From Glycomyces fuscus (GTDB taxonomy: Bacteria; Actinomycetota; Actinomycetes; Streptosporangiales; Streptosporangiaceae), in assembly GCA_002529455.1 (NCBI GenBank), contig NYMS01000007.1, forward strand, positions 1 to 64,000: a stretch of DNA of 64,000 nucleotides, read 5' to 3'. Made by a program: the position numbers and the translations under genes. The notes below the pieces were generated by a model, which saw only the letters and a list, made by a program, of their open reading frames with translations, did not search any database and had not been told where the DNA came from. Shown piece after piece: positions 33,316 to 42,300 of this stretch (its first letter is position 1; each line of letters begins with the position of its first letter).

Positions 33316-33912
33316 TCAGGCCGGCACGTTCCACGAGGTGAGCACGGGACGGTCGTGCTCGCGGCCCAGCGTGCTCACCGTGGCCGTCTCCAGCCGGAAC
33401 AGCGCCCCCGCGGCCGGCGGCAGACCCAGCCAGCGCGCGGTGAGCACCCGCAGGACGTGGCTGTGCGCCACCAGCACCACGTCGCCCCCTCCCCCGCCGT
33501 CGAGCAGGGGTGCCAGCCGCTCCAGGACCCGGTCGACGCGTTCCCCGACCGCCTCCACGCTCTCCCCGGGATGCCCGGGGCCGCCCGGCACGATCCCGTC
33601 CCGCCACAGGTTCCAGCCGGGGCGCCCGGTCTGGATGTCGGCGGTGGTGATCCCCTCGTAGCCGCCGTAGTCCCACTCGACCAGGTCGGGGTCGGTCTCA
33701 CCCGCGCGCAGCCCGGCCAGCTCGGCGGTGTGTACGGCCCGCCGCAGCGGGCTGGTCACCACCCGCCCGACGTCGCGCGCGGCCAGCAGCGGGCGCAGCG
33801 CGCCGGCCTGGCGCTCCCCCTCCTCGGTCAGGGGGATGTCGGTGAGCCCGGTGTGGCGCCGCGTGCGGCTCCACTCGGTCTGCCCGTGTCTGATCAGCAC
33901 CATGTCGCCCAT
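33316..33912 (-). CDS. Histidine phosphatase family protein (phosphoglycerate-mutase-like)
   Basis: Cytosolic phosphatase of 198 residues. The catalytic signature is MVLIRHGQTEWSRTRRHTGLTDIPL with the phospho-accepting His, followed by TSPLRRAVHTAE, the acid residue region DLVEWDYGGYEG and the second histidine in VVLVAHSHVLRVL. Such small proteins act as sugar-phosphate or broad-specificity phosphatases in actinomycetes. ATG 33912 gives the normal family N-terminus; the upstream extension in the same frame is not conserved-looking. It is divergent from an unknown gene. Confidence 0.9.
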   Translation of the reverse strand: MGDMVLIRHGQTEWSRTRRHTGLTDIPLTEEGERQAGALRPLLAARDVGRVVTSPLRRAVHTAELAGLRAGETDPDLVEWDYGGYEGITTADIQTGRPGWNLWRDGIVPGGPGHPGESVEAVGERVDRVLERLAPLLDGGGGGDVVLVAHSHVLRVLTARWLGLPPAAGALFRLETATVSTLGREHDRPVLTSWNVPA

Positions 33913-34049
33913 GGCCCTGTTCCTGCCCCGGGAAGGGTCGGCGGACTCCTCCGCCCCGGCCGCGATCGGCGGCACGGCGTGCCGGAGGTCCGGGGGCGAA
34001 TCCGGCGGACGCCGGACACCGGGGAGCTTTCGTCGCTACGCTCCTGACC

Positions 34050-35252
34050 ATGACGCAGCACACCGCCACCAGTGACGCGCGGGACCCCCTTCCCGACGAG
34101 ATCCCCCAGCCCCGCTTCCACCGGCCCAACGAGGACCTGGCCGCGGCCATGGGGTGCGCGCGCTGCAAGGAGCAGGGCGTCAGCGTCCCGCCGGGCGGCG
34201 CGCCCGAGCGGTTGACCAACGCGGAGGCGAAGAGGGCCAAGAGGGCGAGGAAGCGCGCCCGGGAGGAGGCCAGGGCCAGGCCCCAGGAGAAGATCCCGGC
34301 CGACCGCAGGCGCGTGCCGCGGATGGGCCCCCACCACGCGGACTTCTTCCGCGAGCTGTGGGAGCGCGTGGCCTCGGAGGGGGCGGGTTCGACCCCCGAC
34401 AGCCGCCTGCTCGCCCTCACCTTCACCCTGCGGGGGGCGCTGAAGGGCTGGGCGAACTTCACCGGCCAGGACCTGCGCGTCCTGCGTCTGGAGGACGCCC
34501 ACGCCGCCCTGGGCGACCTGACCTCCTCGGGGTGGCTGGGCACGGAACCGGAGACGGTGATCGAGTCCGACGCCGCGAACCCGGCCCGGTGCGGCCTGCC
34601 GAGCCTGGACGGCAACACGTGGAAGATCGGCAACGGCGTCCGGTCGCGGGCCTCGGGCTGGTTCTCACGCACCCTCGCCCACAAGAAGCTGCGCAAGAAG
34701 CCCAACCGGCTCCGCCTCGTGGCGGCCTACCTCGCCCTGTGGGCCGGGCCCGACGGCCGGATCCGCGTCCCGGCCGCGGACGTGGTGGCGGCCTGCGCCC
34801 TGACCGGCACCGACGAGCTGGCGGAGCTGCTCACGTGGCTGGCGGAGATCTCCTGGGTCGAGGGCCTGGGCGTCGAGGGCGCCGCCGTGGCGGCATCCCT
34901 CACCGAGGTCACCCTGCCGCTGGCCTACGAACCCCTCCCGGAGCCGACGCCGCCGGGCACCGCACCGGCGACCACGCCGCTGGACGTGCCCGTCGCCGAC
35001 CGCGCCCGCGACCTGGTCTCGGGCCGCGGGGAGCGGGTGGCCCGCTGGGTGGGCGCCTACCGGGGCGAACACGGGCACGGCCCCAGCTGGTCGGCGGTCT
35101 CCGAGGCCTTCGGGTGGCCGCCGCGCCAGGCGCCCGACCACGACGTCACCCACGAGGTGTTCCGCCTGCTGGCCGAGGAGGGCTGGCTGACCGGTTTCGG
35201 CGTGCCCTTCGGGCTGCGCCCGGGTCCGGGCGGCCCCGCCGCGACGCGCTGA
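34050..35252 (+). CDS. Hypothetical protein with basic helix and winged-helix-like end
   Basis: A 400-residue protein not assigned to a family. The N-terminal part has a CARC pair and a strongly basic helix (NAEAKRAKRARKRAREEARAR), followed by repeated helical segments (RLLALTFTLRGALKGWANF, LRLEDAHAALGDLTSSGWLG; LRLVAAYLALWAG...ADVVAACALTGTDELAELLTWLAEI). Each looks like a winged-helix or replication-initiator-type subdomain. The last 80 residues (YRGEHGHGPSWSAVSEAFGWP...EVFRLLAEEGWLTGFG) form another helix-turn-helix-like unit. Nucleic acid binding is plausible; nothing points to a pathway. Confidence 0.6.
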   Translation: MTQHTATSDARDPLPDEIPQPRFHRPNEDLAAAMGCARCKEQGVSVPPGGAPERLTNAEAKRAKRARKRAREEARARPQEKIPADRRRVPRMGPHHADFFRELWERVASEGAGSTPDSRLLALTFTLRGALKGWANFTGQDLRVLRLEDAHAALGDLTSSGWLGTEPETVIESDAANPARCGLPSLDGNTWKIGNGVRSRASGWFSRTLAHKKLRKKPNRLRLVAAYLALWAGPDGRIRVPAADVVAACALTGTDELAELLTWLAEISWVEGLGVEGAAVAASLTEVTLPLAYEPLPEPTPPGTAPATTPLDVPVADRARDLVSGRGERVARWVGAYRGEHGHGPSWSAVSEAFGWPPRQAPDHDVTHEVFRLLAEEGWLTGFGVPFGLRPGPGGPAATR

Positions 35253-35291
35253 CCCGGCGCGCGGTGCGGGGCGCCGTGCGCCGCCCCGCCC

Positions 35292-35930
35292 CTAGCCCGC
35301 GGCGTCGGGCAGGTGCTCGGGGCAGTCCCCGCCCGGTTCGGCGAGCAGTTCGAAGTGCCACATCTCGTTGGCGTAGACCTGGCACAGCCCGTAGGCCGCG
35401 CCGCGGCGGACGACCCAGTCGGCGGCGTCGGTCGGACCGATGTCGACCGCCTCCCCGGTCACGTGCCTGGACTCCTCCGGGGTGCTGACCAGCCGCCTGG
35501 CCTCCTCACGGGACCCGTGCTCGCGGACGGCCTCGTCGAGCAGGTGCCGCTGGTACGCCTCGCTGCGCCAGCCCGACGTGACGTGGAGCACGATCCCCTC
35601 CTCCAGGGCGTCCCGGGTCGCCTCCTGCACGGCCTCCAGCAGCTCGCCGTCCAGGCGGGCGATCGAGGGGTACCGGGTGTCGAAGGCGGTGACCGACAGG
35701 TCGTCCGGAAGGGCACCGTCCTCAGCGGTGAAGGCCGCCTCCGCCTCCCCCCGCTCCTCCGCCGACGTGACCACCGACCAGGCCATCAGCGCGACGGCCA
35801 CCGCGACGCACAGCGCCGCGACCAGCCAGTACCAGGACCACCACCGGCGACCGGCGAGTCCGCCGAGGCGCCCGTCCTCCTTCCCGACAGGAGGGCACTC
35901 CACCGTTTCCCACTTCGACACTCCGCTCAT
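35292..35930 (-). CDS. Membrane-anchored D,D-carboxypeptidase, M15B/VanY-like
   Basis: Cell-wall peptidase of 212 residues that would trim the terminal D-Ala from peptidoglycan stems. A short cytoplasmic tail and one membrane segment (WSWYWLVAALCVAVAVALMAW) anchor the catalytic domain outside. The zinc site is visible: SRHVTGEAVDIGP (His and Asp) and NEMWHFELL (His with catalytic Glu context), preceded by VTSGWRSEAYQRHLLDEA. ATG 35930 is favoured over the upstream frame extension. It is divergent from a two-component system across a repeat-rich control region, suggesting regulation by cell-wall stress as for vanY. Confidence 0.88.
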   Translation of the reverse strand: MSGVSKWETVECPPVGKEDGRLGGLAGRRWWSWYWLVAALCVAVAVALMAWSVVTSAEERGEAEAAFTAEDGALPDDLSVTAFDTRYPSIARLDGELLEAVQEATRDALEEGIVLHVTSGWRSEAYQRHLLDEAVREHGSREEARRLVSTPEESRHVTGEAVDIGPTDAADWVVRRGAAYGLCQVYANEMWHFELLAEPGGDCPEHLPDAAG

Positions 35931-36009
35931 CCTTCGTCTCTCGGGCACCGTCTGTTCGATGCGCGGGGTCCTCTCGGTACCGTCCAGCGAAGTACGAGCG
36001 GTGTTGCAC

Positions 36010-36053
36010 GGGCGTATCGGTTTTTCGATACGCCCGCGATACGTACCATCGCG
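36010..36053. promoter_or_regulatory. CGATACG repeat array, probable response-regulator site
   Basis: GGGCGTATCG and CGATACGCCC form a perfect 10-bp inverted repeat with a GTTTTT centre (36010-36035). A further copy of CGATACG begins at 36037, exactly 11 bp after the start of the one at 36026. OmpR-family regulators bind tandem half-sites about one helical turn apart. An overlapping CGCGAT-N7-ATCGCG palindrome (36035-36053) extends the array. Confidence 0.65.
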
Positions 36054-36169
36054 TTCACTGGGGTCCGGCGACGGGTCCCGTCCGGCGGGGCGAGCCGACC
36101 CCCGGGTCCGTACCGTGGGAGGACCGGGGACCGGAGCGGTGCCGTACCAGGTGACAGGGGGGACAGCGG

Positions 36170-36844
36170 ATGCGTGTGCTGATCGTCGAGGACGAGCCCT
36201 ACCTCGCTGAGGCCGTGCAGGCGGGGCTGCGTCTGGAGGCGATCGCCTCCGACATCGCGGGGGACGGCGACGCGGCCCTGGAGCGGCTGGGGGTGAACGA
36301 CTACGACGTGGTCGTCCTCGACCGCGACATCCCCGGCACGCACGGCGACGACGTGTGCCGGGCGATCGTCGAGCGGCGGCTCGGATGCCGCGTGCTCATG
36401 CTCACGGCCGCGAGCCGCCTCCAGGAGAAGGTCGCCGGGTTCGGGCTGGGCGCGGACGACTACCTGACCAAGCCCTTCGACCTCGCCGAGCTCGTGGTGC
36501 GCCTGCGCTCCCTGGCCCGCCGCCCGAGCCGGGGCGCGCCCCCGGTCCTGGAGTACGCGGGCATCCGTCTCGACCCCTTCCGGCGCGAGGTCCACCGCGC
36601 GGGCGCCCACGTCCACCTGACCCGCAAGCAGTTCGCCGTCCTGGAGGTGCTCATGGCGGCCGGGGGCGGGGTCGTCAGCGCGGAGACGCTGCTGGAGCGG
36701 GCGTGGGACGAGAACGCCGACCCCTTCACCAACGCCGTGCGCATCACCATCTCCACCCTGCGCAAGCGGCTCGGGGAGCCGTCGGCCATACGCACGGTGC
36801 CCGGGGTCGGCTACCGCCTCGAAGAGACCGGCCGGGACCGGTGA
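36170..36844 (+). CDS. OmpR/PhoB-family response regulator
   Basis: Two-component regulator of 224 residues. The receiver domain has acidic residues in VEDEP, the phosphorylated Asp in VVVLDRDIPG (about residue 50), Thr in MLTAAS and Lys in LTKPFD. The C-terminal winged helix (HVHLTRKQFAVLEVLMAAGGGVVSAETLLERAWDE...NAVRITISTLRKRLGEPSAIRTVPGVGYRL) is of the OmpR/PhoB class. Its stop overlaps the kinase start by four bases. The upstream repeat array is its likely binding site, giving control of the divergent carboxypeptidase and of itself. Confidence 0.93.
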   Translation: MRVLIVEDEPYLAEAVQAGLRLEAIASDIAGDGDAALERLGVNDYDVVVLDRDIPGTHGDDVCRAIVERRLGCRVLMLTAASRLQEKVAGFGLGADDYLTKPFDLAELVVRLRSLARRPSRGAPPVLEYAGIRLDPFRREVHRAGAHVHLTRKQFAVLEVLMAAGGGVVSAETLLERAWDENADPFTNAVRITISTLRKRLGEPSAIRTVPGVGYRLEETGRDR

Positions 36845-38004
36845 ACGGCCGGGCCGCGGTCCGCGGTACGGCGGCGCCGTCCGGGCACGCACCGGGCCTG
36901 GCCTGGCGCCCGCGGCGGCTGACGGCGCGGATGCGGCTGGCGCTGAGCTACGCGCTCTTCCTCAACGTCGCCGGGGCGGCCACGCTGTCGGTCGTCTACC
37001 TGGGGATGCGCTACATCCCCAGCTACCCGCTGTCGACGTCGGACCCGTCGGTGACCTACGTCGCCTCCCGCGGGGAGATCCTGGAGTCCCTGTTGCGGGC
37101 CTCGGGCGTCGCGCTCCTCCTCCTGGCGGTCGTCGGCCTGTGGGGAGGCTGGGTGATCGCGGGCCGGGTGCTGCGGCCGCTGCAGGAGATCACCCTGGCC
37201 GCCCGGCGGGCCGCCGACGGCTCCCTGGACCACCGGATCGGGCTCCGCGGCCGACGGGACGAGTTCACGGACCTGTCCGACACCTTCGACCACATGCTCG
37301 ACCGCCTCCAGCACTCCTTCGAGGTCCAGCAGCGCTTCGCCGCCAACGCCTCCCACGAACTGCGCACCCCGCTGGCCATCACCCGGACCATGCTGGACGT
37401 GGCCAGGGCCGACCCCCACGGCCAGGACCACCCCCGCCTCATCGCCCGCCTGCACGAGACCAACCAGCGCGGCATCGAGATCGTCGACGCCATGCTGCAG
37501 CTCTCCTCGCTCGGGCACACCCCGCTCGGCAGGGACCCGGTCGACCTGGCGGACACGGTCCGCGAGGCCGTCGCGACCACCCGGAAGGAGGCCGAGGACC
37601 TCGGCGTCACGGTCTCGGTCCGCAGCACCCCGTCGCCGGTGACCGGCGACGGGGTGCTGCTGCGCCAGCTCGTGGTCAACCTCCTCCACAACGCCCTGCG
37701 GCACAACCTGCCCACGGGCGGAACCGCGGCCCTGGCCGCCGCGCCCGACCCCCGGGACCGCGACCGCGTACTGCTGACCGTCAGCAACACCGGGCCGCAC
37801 CTGGACGGGCCGGTGCACGACCTCACCGAGCCCTTCCTGCGCGGCGGCGGCCGGGTGGCCTCCGGCGGGTCCGCGCGGACCGGCCACGGCCTGGGGCTGC
37901 CCATCGTCGCGCGCATCGCCGAGGCCCACGGGGGCGGGCTGCGCCTGGCGCCCAACCCCGGCGGAGGGCTCACCGCGCGGGTGTCCCTCCCCGCGCGCCG
38001 CTGA
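36841..38004 (+). CDS. Sensor histidine kinase
   Basis: Membrane sensor of 387 residues, partner of the preceding regulator. Two membrane helices flank a short extracytoplasmic loop of about 35 residues (YIPSYPLSTSDPSVTYVASRGEI), too small for a large ligand domain. Then HAMP (RVLRPLQEITLAARRAADGSL), the H box FAANASHELRTPLAITRTMLD, N box VNLLHNALRHN, and G boxes in SNTGPHL and GHGLGLPIVARIAEAHGG. GTG 36841 overlaps the regulator stop (GTGA). Short-loop sensors of this type often detect membrane or cell-wall state, in line with the carboxypeptidase next door. Confidence 0.92.
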   Translation: MNGRAAVRGTAAPSGHAPGLAWRPRRLTARMRLALSYALFLNVAGAATLSVVYLGMRYIPSYPLSTSDPSVTYVASRGEILESLLRASGVALLLLAVVGLWGGWVIAGRVLRPLQEITLAARRAADGSLDHRIGLRGRRDEFTDLSDTFDHMLDRLQHSFEVQQRFAANASHELRTPLAITRTMLDVARADPHGQDHPRLIARLHETNQRGIEIVDAMLQLSSLGHTPLGRDPVDLADTVREAVATTRKEAEDLGVTVSVRSTPSPVTGDGVLLRQLVVNLLHNALRHNLPTGGTAALAAAPDPRDRDRVLLTVSNTGPHLDGPVHDLTEPFLRGGGRVASGGSARTGHGLGLPIVARIAEAHGGGLRLAPNPGGGLTARVSLPARR

Positions 38005-38016
38005 CCGGCCCGGACT

Positions 38017-38056
38017 CCGCCCCGGCACCGGCTCCGGGGGTCCGGCGCCGGGGCGG
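38017..38056. terminator. Bidirectional hairpin between the kinase and jetC
   Basis: CCGCCCCGGC and GCCGGGGCGG pair over 10 bp around a 20-base loop that is itself GC-rich. It fills the 57-bp gap between the convergent genes. Confidence 0.55.
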
Positions 38057-38061
38057 CCCGC

Positions 38062-41000
38062 TCACCCGTCGGCGTCCTCCAGCAGGGTTCCGGCCGAGGA
38101 CAGCGGGGCGAACCGGCTGGGGGTGATGCCCAGCAGTTCGGCGGCCAGTTCCTCGTTGCCGGAGAACCCGGCGTCGGCGTCGACCGTCTGGGTGCCGTCC
38201 CAGAGCATGAGCATCGCCGAGACGGTGTGCGCGCCCTTGTCGTGGTGCATGTCGTAGTGGGCGGCCATGGGCACGCTGTCGTAGTGCACCCACAGGTCGT
38301 GCCCGGTCATGAACATGTCGAGGTCGAAGGTGACCGTCAGCCCCATGAGCTCGGGCTTGTAGCGGTCGTCGATCCCGGCGAAGGCCTCGTCCAAAGCCAC
38401 CATCCGCGGGCAGGTGGGAGCGGCGGAGGTGTACAGCGCGTTGGCCGCGGCGAACAGCGGCAGGTGGATCGCGGCGGACTTCTCACCGCCCGACATCTGC
38501 TCGTGCTTGTTCTTGGTGAGCTTGACCTCCTCCTGGCCCGGCACGGCCAGGCGCAGCTCGAACCGGTACCAGGTGCGGTAGTCCAGTACCGCCGACAGGA
38601 CCTGTTTGTAGGTGGCGCGCGGGTGGGCGGCGTGGTGCTCGCGGATCATCTCCCGCAGGACCTCGCGCAGCTGGGTCAGCCCCGAGGGGCCCAGCCCGTC
38701 GGTGTCACGCCTGACCAGGCGGGCGGCGGTGGCCTGGTGCTCGGTGACGCGGTCCGACCGGCTCCAGCGGATGCCGATCCGGGTGCCCGAGGACATGGGC
38801 CGCGAACGGGTGTCACCGTCCATACTGGCGACCAGGTCGCGGGCCACGCGCACCCGTTCGTGGATCTGCTGGGCGATCCCGGTGAGCAGCTCGTCCTCCA
38901 GCACCCCGCGCTCCTCCTCGCGCAGCAGCGCTCCCTGCTCGCGGACGCGTTCGGCGATGACGCGGGCGAAGGCGGAGACGGGGTTGCGGCCGGTCTCGTC
39001 GTTGACGAACACGGTGATGACACCGCTGGCCCCGAGGTCGTGGTCGACCCGGTAGCCCTCGGCGTCACCACCCAGGGTGTCCTGGAAGACGCGCAGGGCC
39101 TGGGAGATCCTCGTGGAGACGGACTTGAGGTCGCCGTCGGTGACCGGTGCCCCGGCGCCGACGGCGGCGGTGAACGCGTCGAGCAGCTCCGCGGCGTGTC
39201 CGGGCAGGACGGCGCGCACGGCGGCCTCCGGGTCTTCCGAGGCCGAGGCCAGGATCTGCTCGGCGGCCTCGCCGGGGGCGGGCCAGGAGCCCCGGTCCGG
39301 CCAGGCGTGCGCGGTGTCCACGCCCAGGGTGGCGCGCAGGTCGGGGTGGGTGAGGGCGGCGAAGGCGTCGGCCTGCTCGAACAGGGCGGCGAGGGAGTCG
39401 GTGAGGGCCCGCTGTCCGCCCTCCAGCTTCTCGTCGGCCCGGATCATGGCCTCGTGTGCGGCCGCGGCCTCCCTCTGGGCGCGCTGGTGTTCCTCGCGTG
39501 CCCGGTGCAGCCCCTCCTTGACCTGTTCCAGCTCGGCCATGAGCTCGCGGACCGGGGCGTCGATGCCCTCCTGCTTGGCGGTCAGCTCCGCCACGGCGCG
39601 CTCGTGCTCGCGCGTGCGCTCCTCGTGGCGCCCGCGGTCCTCCTCCAGCCGTCCGCGCAGCCGGGCGAGGGTCTCCCCGCGGCTGTCCAGGTCGGCGGTG
39701 TGCCGGTCGACCTCGGCGCGGGCGGCGTGCAGCAGGCGCGCGGTCTCCAGGAAGTCGTCCACGGCCCGGGCGACGGCGTCCACCGCCTCGGGCTGGGCGG
39801 GCATGGCGCGTTCGGCGGCCACGGCGCGCACCTGGTGGCGGTGCGCGTCGACCTCGGCGACCGCGGCGTCCAGGTCGCGGCGGCGCTCCTCGCTCTCGGC
39901 CCGCGCCGAGGCCAGGAGGGCGGAGCGCTGGTCGACCCGGCGCACGGCCAGGTCGATCGGGGTGGTCTCGGGCAGGGCGGTGCGGGCCCGGGTGAAGGCC
40001 TTGAGCAGTTCGCCCGCCCGGTCGAGCTGCTCACCGACCTGCGCGCGCCGCTCGGTGAGCTCGGCGAGGCGCGCGTCGCACTCGGCCAGGCGCTCCCGGC
40101 GGCGGTGGGCGCGGTTGGTGGCGCCGATGAACTCGGGGGCGGCCTTGGGGCTGGTACCCACGAGCAGGCCCTGGGAGAAGCGCGCACCGGCGCCGACGGT
40201 GGCCGGACCCCCGGAGCCGTCCGGTCCCACCGGGGCGCCGGGAGCGGCCAGGCGTACCGACGCGAGGACGCGGGCGATGACCGGCTCGGGAACCCGGTCC
40301 TGCTGTTCGGGCACCAGCACGTCGGCCAGGGTGGGCCCCTCGGGCGCGGCGTCACCGGAGGGCAGCAGGTAGGCGTCGGCCTCGCCCGCGTCGAGCGCGG
40401 CGCGGGTGGCGTCGGTGTCGGGGTGCACCCAGGCGGTGAGCAGGCCCGCGCCGTGCAGGGCCCCCTCGATCGCGGCGGCCTCGTCGTCGCCGACCGCGTC
40501 GGCGAAGCGGACCAGCTGCCACAGCGGGGCCCCCGGACGCCCCTCGCGAAGGGCCGGGCGCAGGGCGTCGGCGGGCGGGGCGTCGTCGCGTTCGGCGGCG
40601 ATCTCCCCTCGCTCGCGGGTGAGGCGGCCGATCTCGGCGCCGAGCCGGTCCCGGTCGGTCTCCAGGGTGCGTGCGTGCGCGGCGGCGTCCAGGCGCTGTT
40701 GATCGGTGTGCTCGCCGTAGACCTCCGCCAGCGTGGGGGTGCCGGGGCTGCCGACTCCCTCCAGGGCCTCGGCCAGGGCCGCGACGCAGGCGGCGTCGGT
40801 GACCGGGGCGGGGCCCTCGGCCCAGTGCCCGGCCCAGGCGGTGAGGGCGTCGGCGGCGGTGCCCCGGGCGGCGGCCAGTTCCTCGGCCGCCCGGTCGCAC
40901 TCCGCCTCGCTGAGCCGGAGCCTGTCCTCGGCCTGGGCCCCGGCACGTTCGGCGGCCCCGCGCGCGGACTCGGCCCGGGCGAGTCCGGCGAGGCGCTCGC

Positions 41001-42300
41001 GGACCGCGGCCACGTCGGCCCGGCGGGCGGTCGCGCGCGCCCGGGCGGTGTCGGTCAGGTCCTCGCCGGTGTCGGCGGGCCCCTCCCCGTCGTGGTCGAG
41101 TCCGGCCTGGCCGGCGGTCTCGGCCAGCTCCGCGGCCAGTTCCCGGGTGCGCGCCCGCCCGTGTTCGAGGTCGGCGGCGACCCGGTCGGCCTCCCGCTGC
41201 AGGGCGGCGACCTCCCCGGCCTGGTCGTCCAGCCTGGCCTGCTGCTCGGCCAGGGCGCGGGCGGTCTCGGCGCTGTGCGCGCGCTCGATCTCCAGGGCGG
41301 CGTGGCTGCGGAAGGCCTCGTGCGCCTCCAGTCCGTCCTTGCGCGCGGCGAGCCGACGGATCTCGGCTTCGTGCTCCTCGGCCCGGCCGGTGGCGGCCGC
41401 GTGCGTGAGCGTGGCCCGCTCGCGGGTGTCGCGGGCCTCGGCGATGGCGCGGGCCTGCTCCGCGGTCTGCCCGGTGGCGGTGCGCACGCGGGCGAGGCGG
41501 TGGCGGGCGTGCGCGGTGAGGTAGGCGGCGTACTCCCCGACGAAGGCCGTGGTCGCGGCGTGCGCCGTGGTGGCCTGGTCGAAGCGGCGCTGGACGGCGG
41601 CCAGGTTGGTGAAGTCGCGGGCGGCCTGGTCGACGAGCTCCTCGTCCAGGGGGCTCAGTCCGCTGGTGAGGGTCTCGGAGACCTTCTCGGGGTCCAGGTC
41701 CTTGGCCAGCAGGGGGCGGCGCAGTGCCAGGAGCAGGTCGAGCAGCTGGACGTAGCGCTCGCCCAGGCCGAACAGGCGGGCGTCCACGGCGCGGCGGTAC
41801 TCGGCGGCGGTGGAGCGGAAGGAGGCCTCGCCGAGCACCCCCTTGAGCTGCCTCTCGGTGAGCGGGCGCCCGTCGGAGGCGAGCAGGCCGAAGTCCACGC
41901 CCAGGCGCTGGTCGGTGACGAAGAAGGAGGGGGTCACGCCGTCGCGGTGGCGGTGCGCGCGCAGGCCGATGACCAGGGTGACCGTCTCGGTCCCCTCCTC
42001 CTCCGGACGGGTCCGGGCGAACTCCATCCACACGTACCCGTACTCGGAGTCCTGGCCGCGGTAGAGCAGGTTGGACTTCATCGTGCGGTTCTGGCCGCTG
42101 AAGGGGTCCAGGCGTCGGGCGTCGGTGTACCCGTCCAGGATGAAGGGGAAGAGCACCTCCAGCGCCTTGGTCTTGCCCGAGCCGTTGTGTCCGCGCAGGA
42201 CGAGGCGCCCGTCGGCGAACACGAACTCCTCGTCGACGTAGTCCCAGACGTTGATCACGCCGGCGCGGCTGGGCCGGAATCGGTCGCTCCTGGGGGACAT
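38062..42300 (-). CDS. jetC: Wadjet-like SMC ATPase JetC (TIGR02680 family)
   Basis: MukB-like SMC motor of 1412 residues. Walker A is GHNGSGKT at 37-44 after an N-terminal segment typical of the family (VINVWDYVDEEFVFADGRLVLRG). Long Ala/Arg/Glu-rich coiled coils fill the middle, with a hinge-like break around residues 600-720. The C-terminal head has TKNKHEQMSGGEKSAAIHLP as signature (about 1267) and RMVALDEAFAGIDDRYK as Walker B, so both half-sites are intact. Wadjet complexes recognise and constrain small circular DNA, which JetD then cleaves. The start ATG shares one base with the jetB stop (TGATG). The expected jetD gene is not downstream; a convergent kinase gene is. Confidence 0.9.
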   Translation of the reverse strand: MSPRSDRFRPSRAGVINVWDYVDEEFVFADGRLVLRGHNGSGKTKALEVLFPFILDGYTDARRLDPFSGQNRTMKSNLLYRGQDSEYGYVWMEFARTRPEEEGTETVTLVIGLRAHRHRDGVTPSFFVTDQRLGVDFGLLASDGRPLTERQLKGVLGEASFRSTAAEYRRAVDARLFGLGERYVQLLDLLLALRRPLLAKDLDPEKVSETLTSGLSPLDEELVDQAARDFTNLAAVQRRFDQATTAHAATTAFVGEYAAYLTAHARHRLARVRTATGQTAEQARAIAEARDTRERATLTHAAATGRAEEHEAEIRRLAARKDGLEAHEAFRSHAALEIERAHSAETARALAEQQARLDDQAGEVAALQREADRVAADLEHGRARTRELAAELAETAGQAGLDHDGEGPADTGEDLTDTARARATARRADVAAVRERLAGLARAESARGAAERAGAQAEDRLRLSEAECDRAAEELAAARGTAADALTAWAGHWAEGPAPVTDAACVAALAEALEGVGSPGTPTLAEVYGEHTDQQRLDAAAHARTLETDRDRLGAEIGRLTRERGEIAAERDDAPPADALRPALREGRPGAPLWQLVRFADAVGDDEAAAIEGALHGAGLLTAWVHPDTDATRAALDAGEADAYLLPSGDAAPEGPTLADVLVPEQQDRVPEPVIARVLASVRLAAPGAPVGPDGSGGPATVGAGARFSQGLLVGTSPKAAPEFIGATNRAHRRRERLAECDARLAELTERRAQVGEQLDRAGELLKAFTRARTALPETTPIDLAVRRVDQRSALLASARAESEERRRDLDAAVAEVDAHRHQVRAVAAERAMPAQPEAVDAVARAVDDFLETARLLHAARAEVDRHTADLDSRGETLARLRGRLEEDRGRHEERTREHERAVAELTAKQEGIDAPVRELMAELEQVKEGLHRAREEHQRAQREAAAAHEAMIRADEKLEGGQRALTDSLAALFEQADAFAALTHPDLRATLGVDTAHAWPDRGSWPAPGEAAEQILASASEDPEAAVRAVLPGHAAELLDAFTAAVGAGAPVTDGDLKSVSTRISQALRVFQDTLGGDAEGYRVDHDLGASGVITVFVNDETGRNPVSAFARVIAERVREQGALLREEERGVLEDELLTGIAQQIHERVRVARDLVASMDGDTRSRPMSSGTRIGIRWSRSDRVTEHQATAARLVRRDTDGLGPSGLTQLREVLREMIREHHAAHPRATYKQVLSAVLDYRTWYRFELRLAVPGQEEVKLTKNKHEQMSGGEKSAAIHLPLFAAANALYTSAAPTCPRMVALDEAFAGIDDRYKPELMGLTVTFDLDMFMTGHDLWVHYDSVPMAAHYDMHHDKGAHTVSAMLMLWDGTQTVDADAGFSGNEELAAELLGITPSRFAPLSSAGTLLEDADG

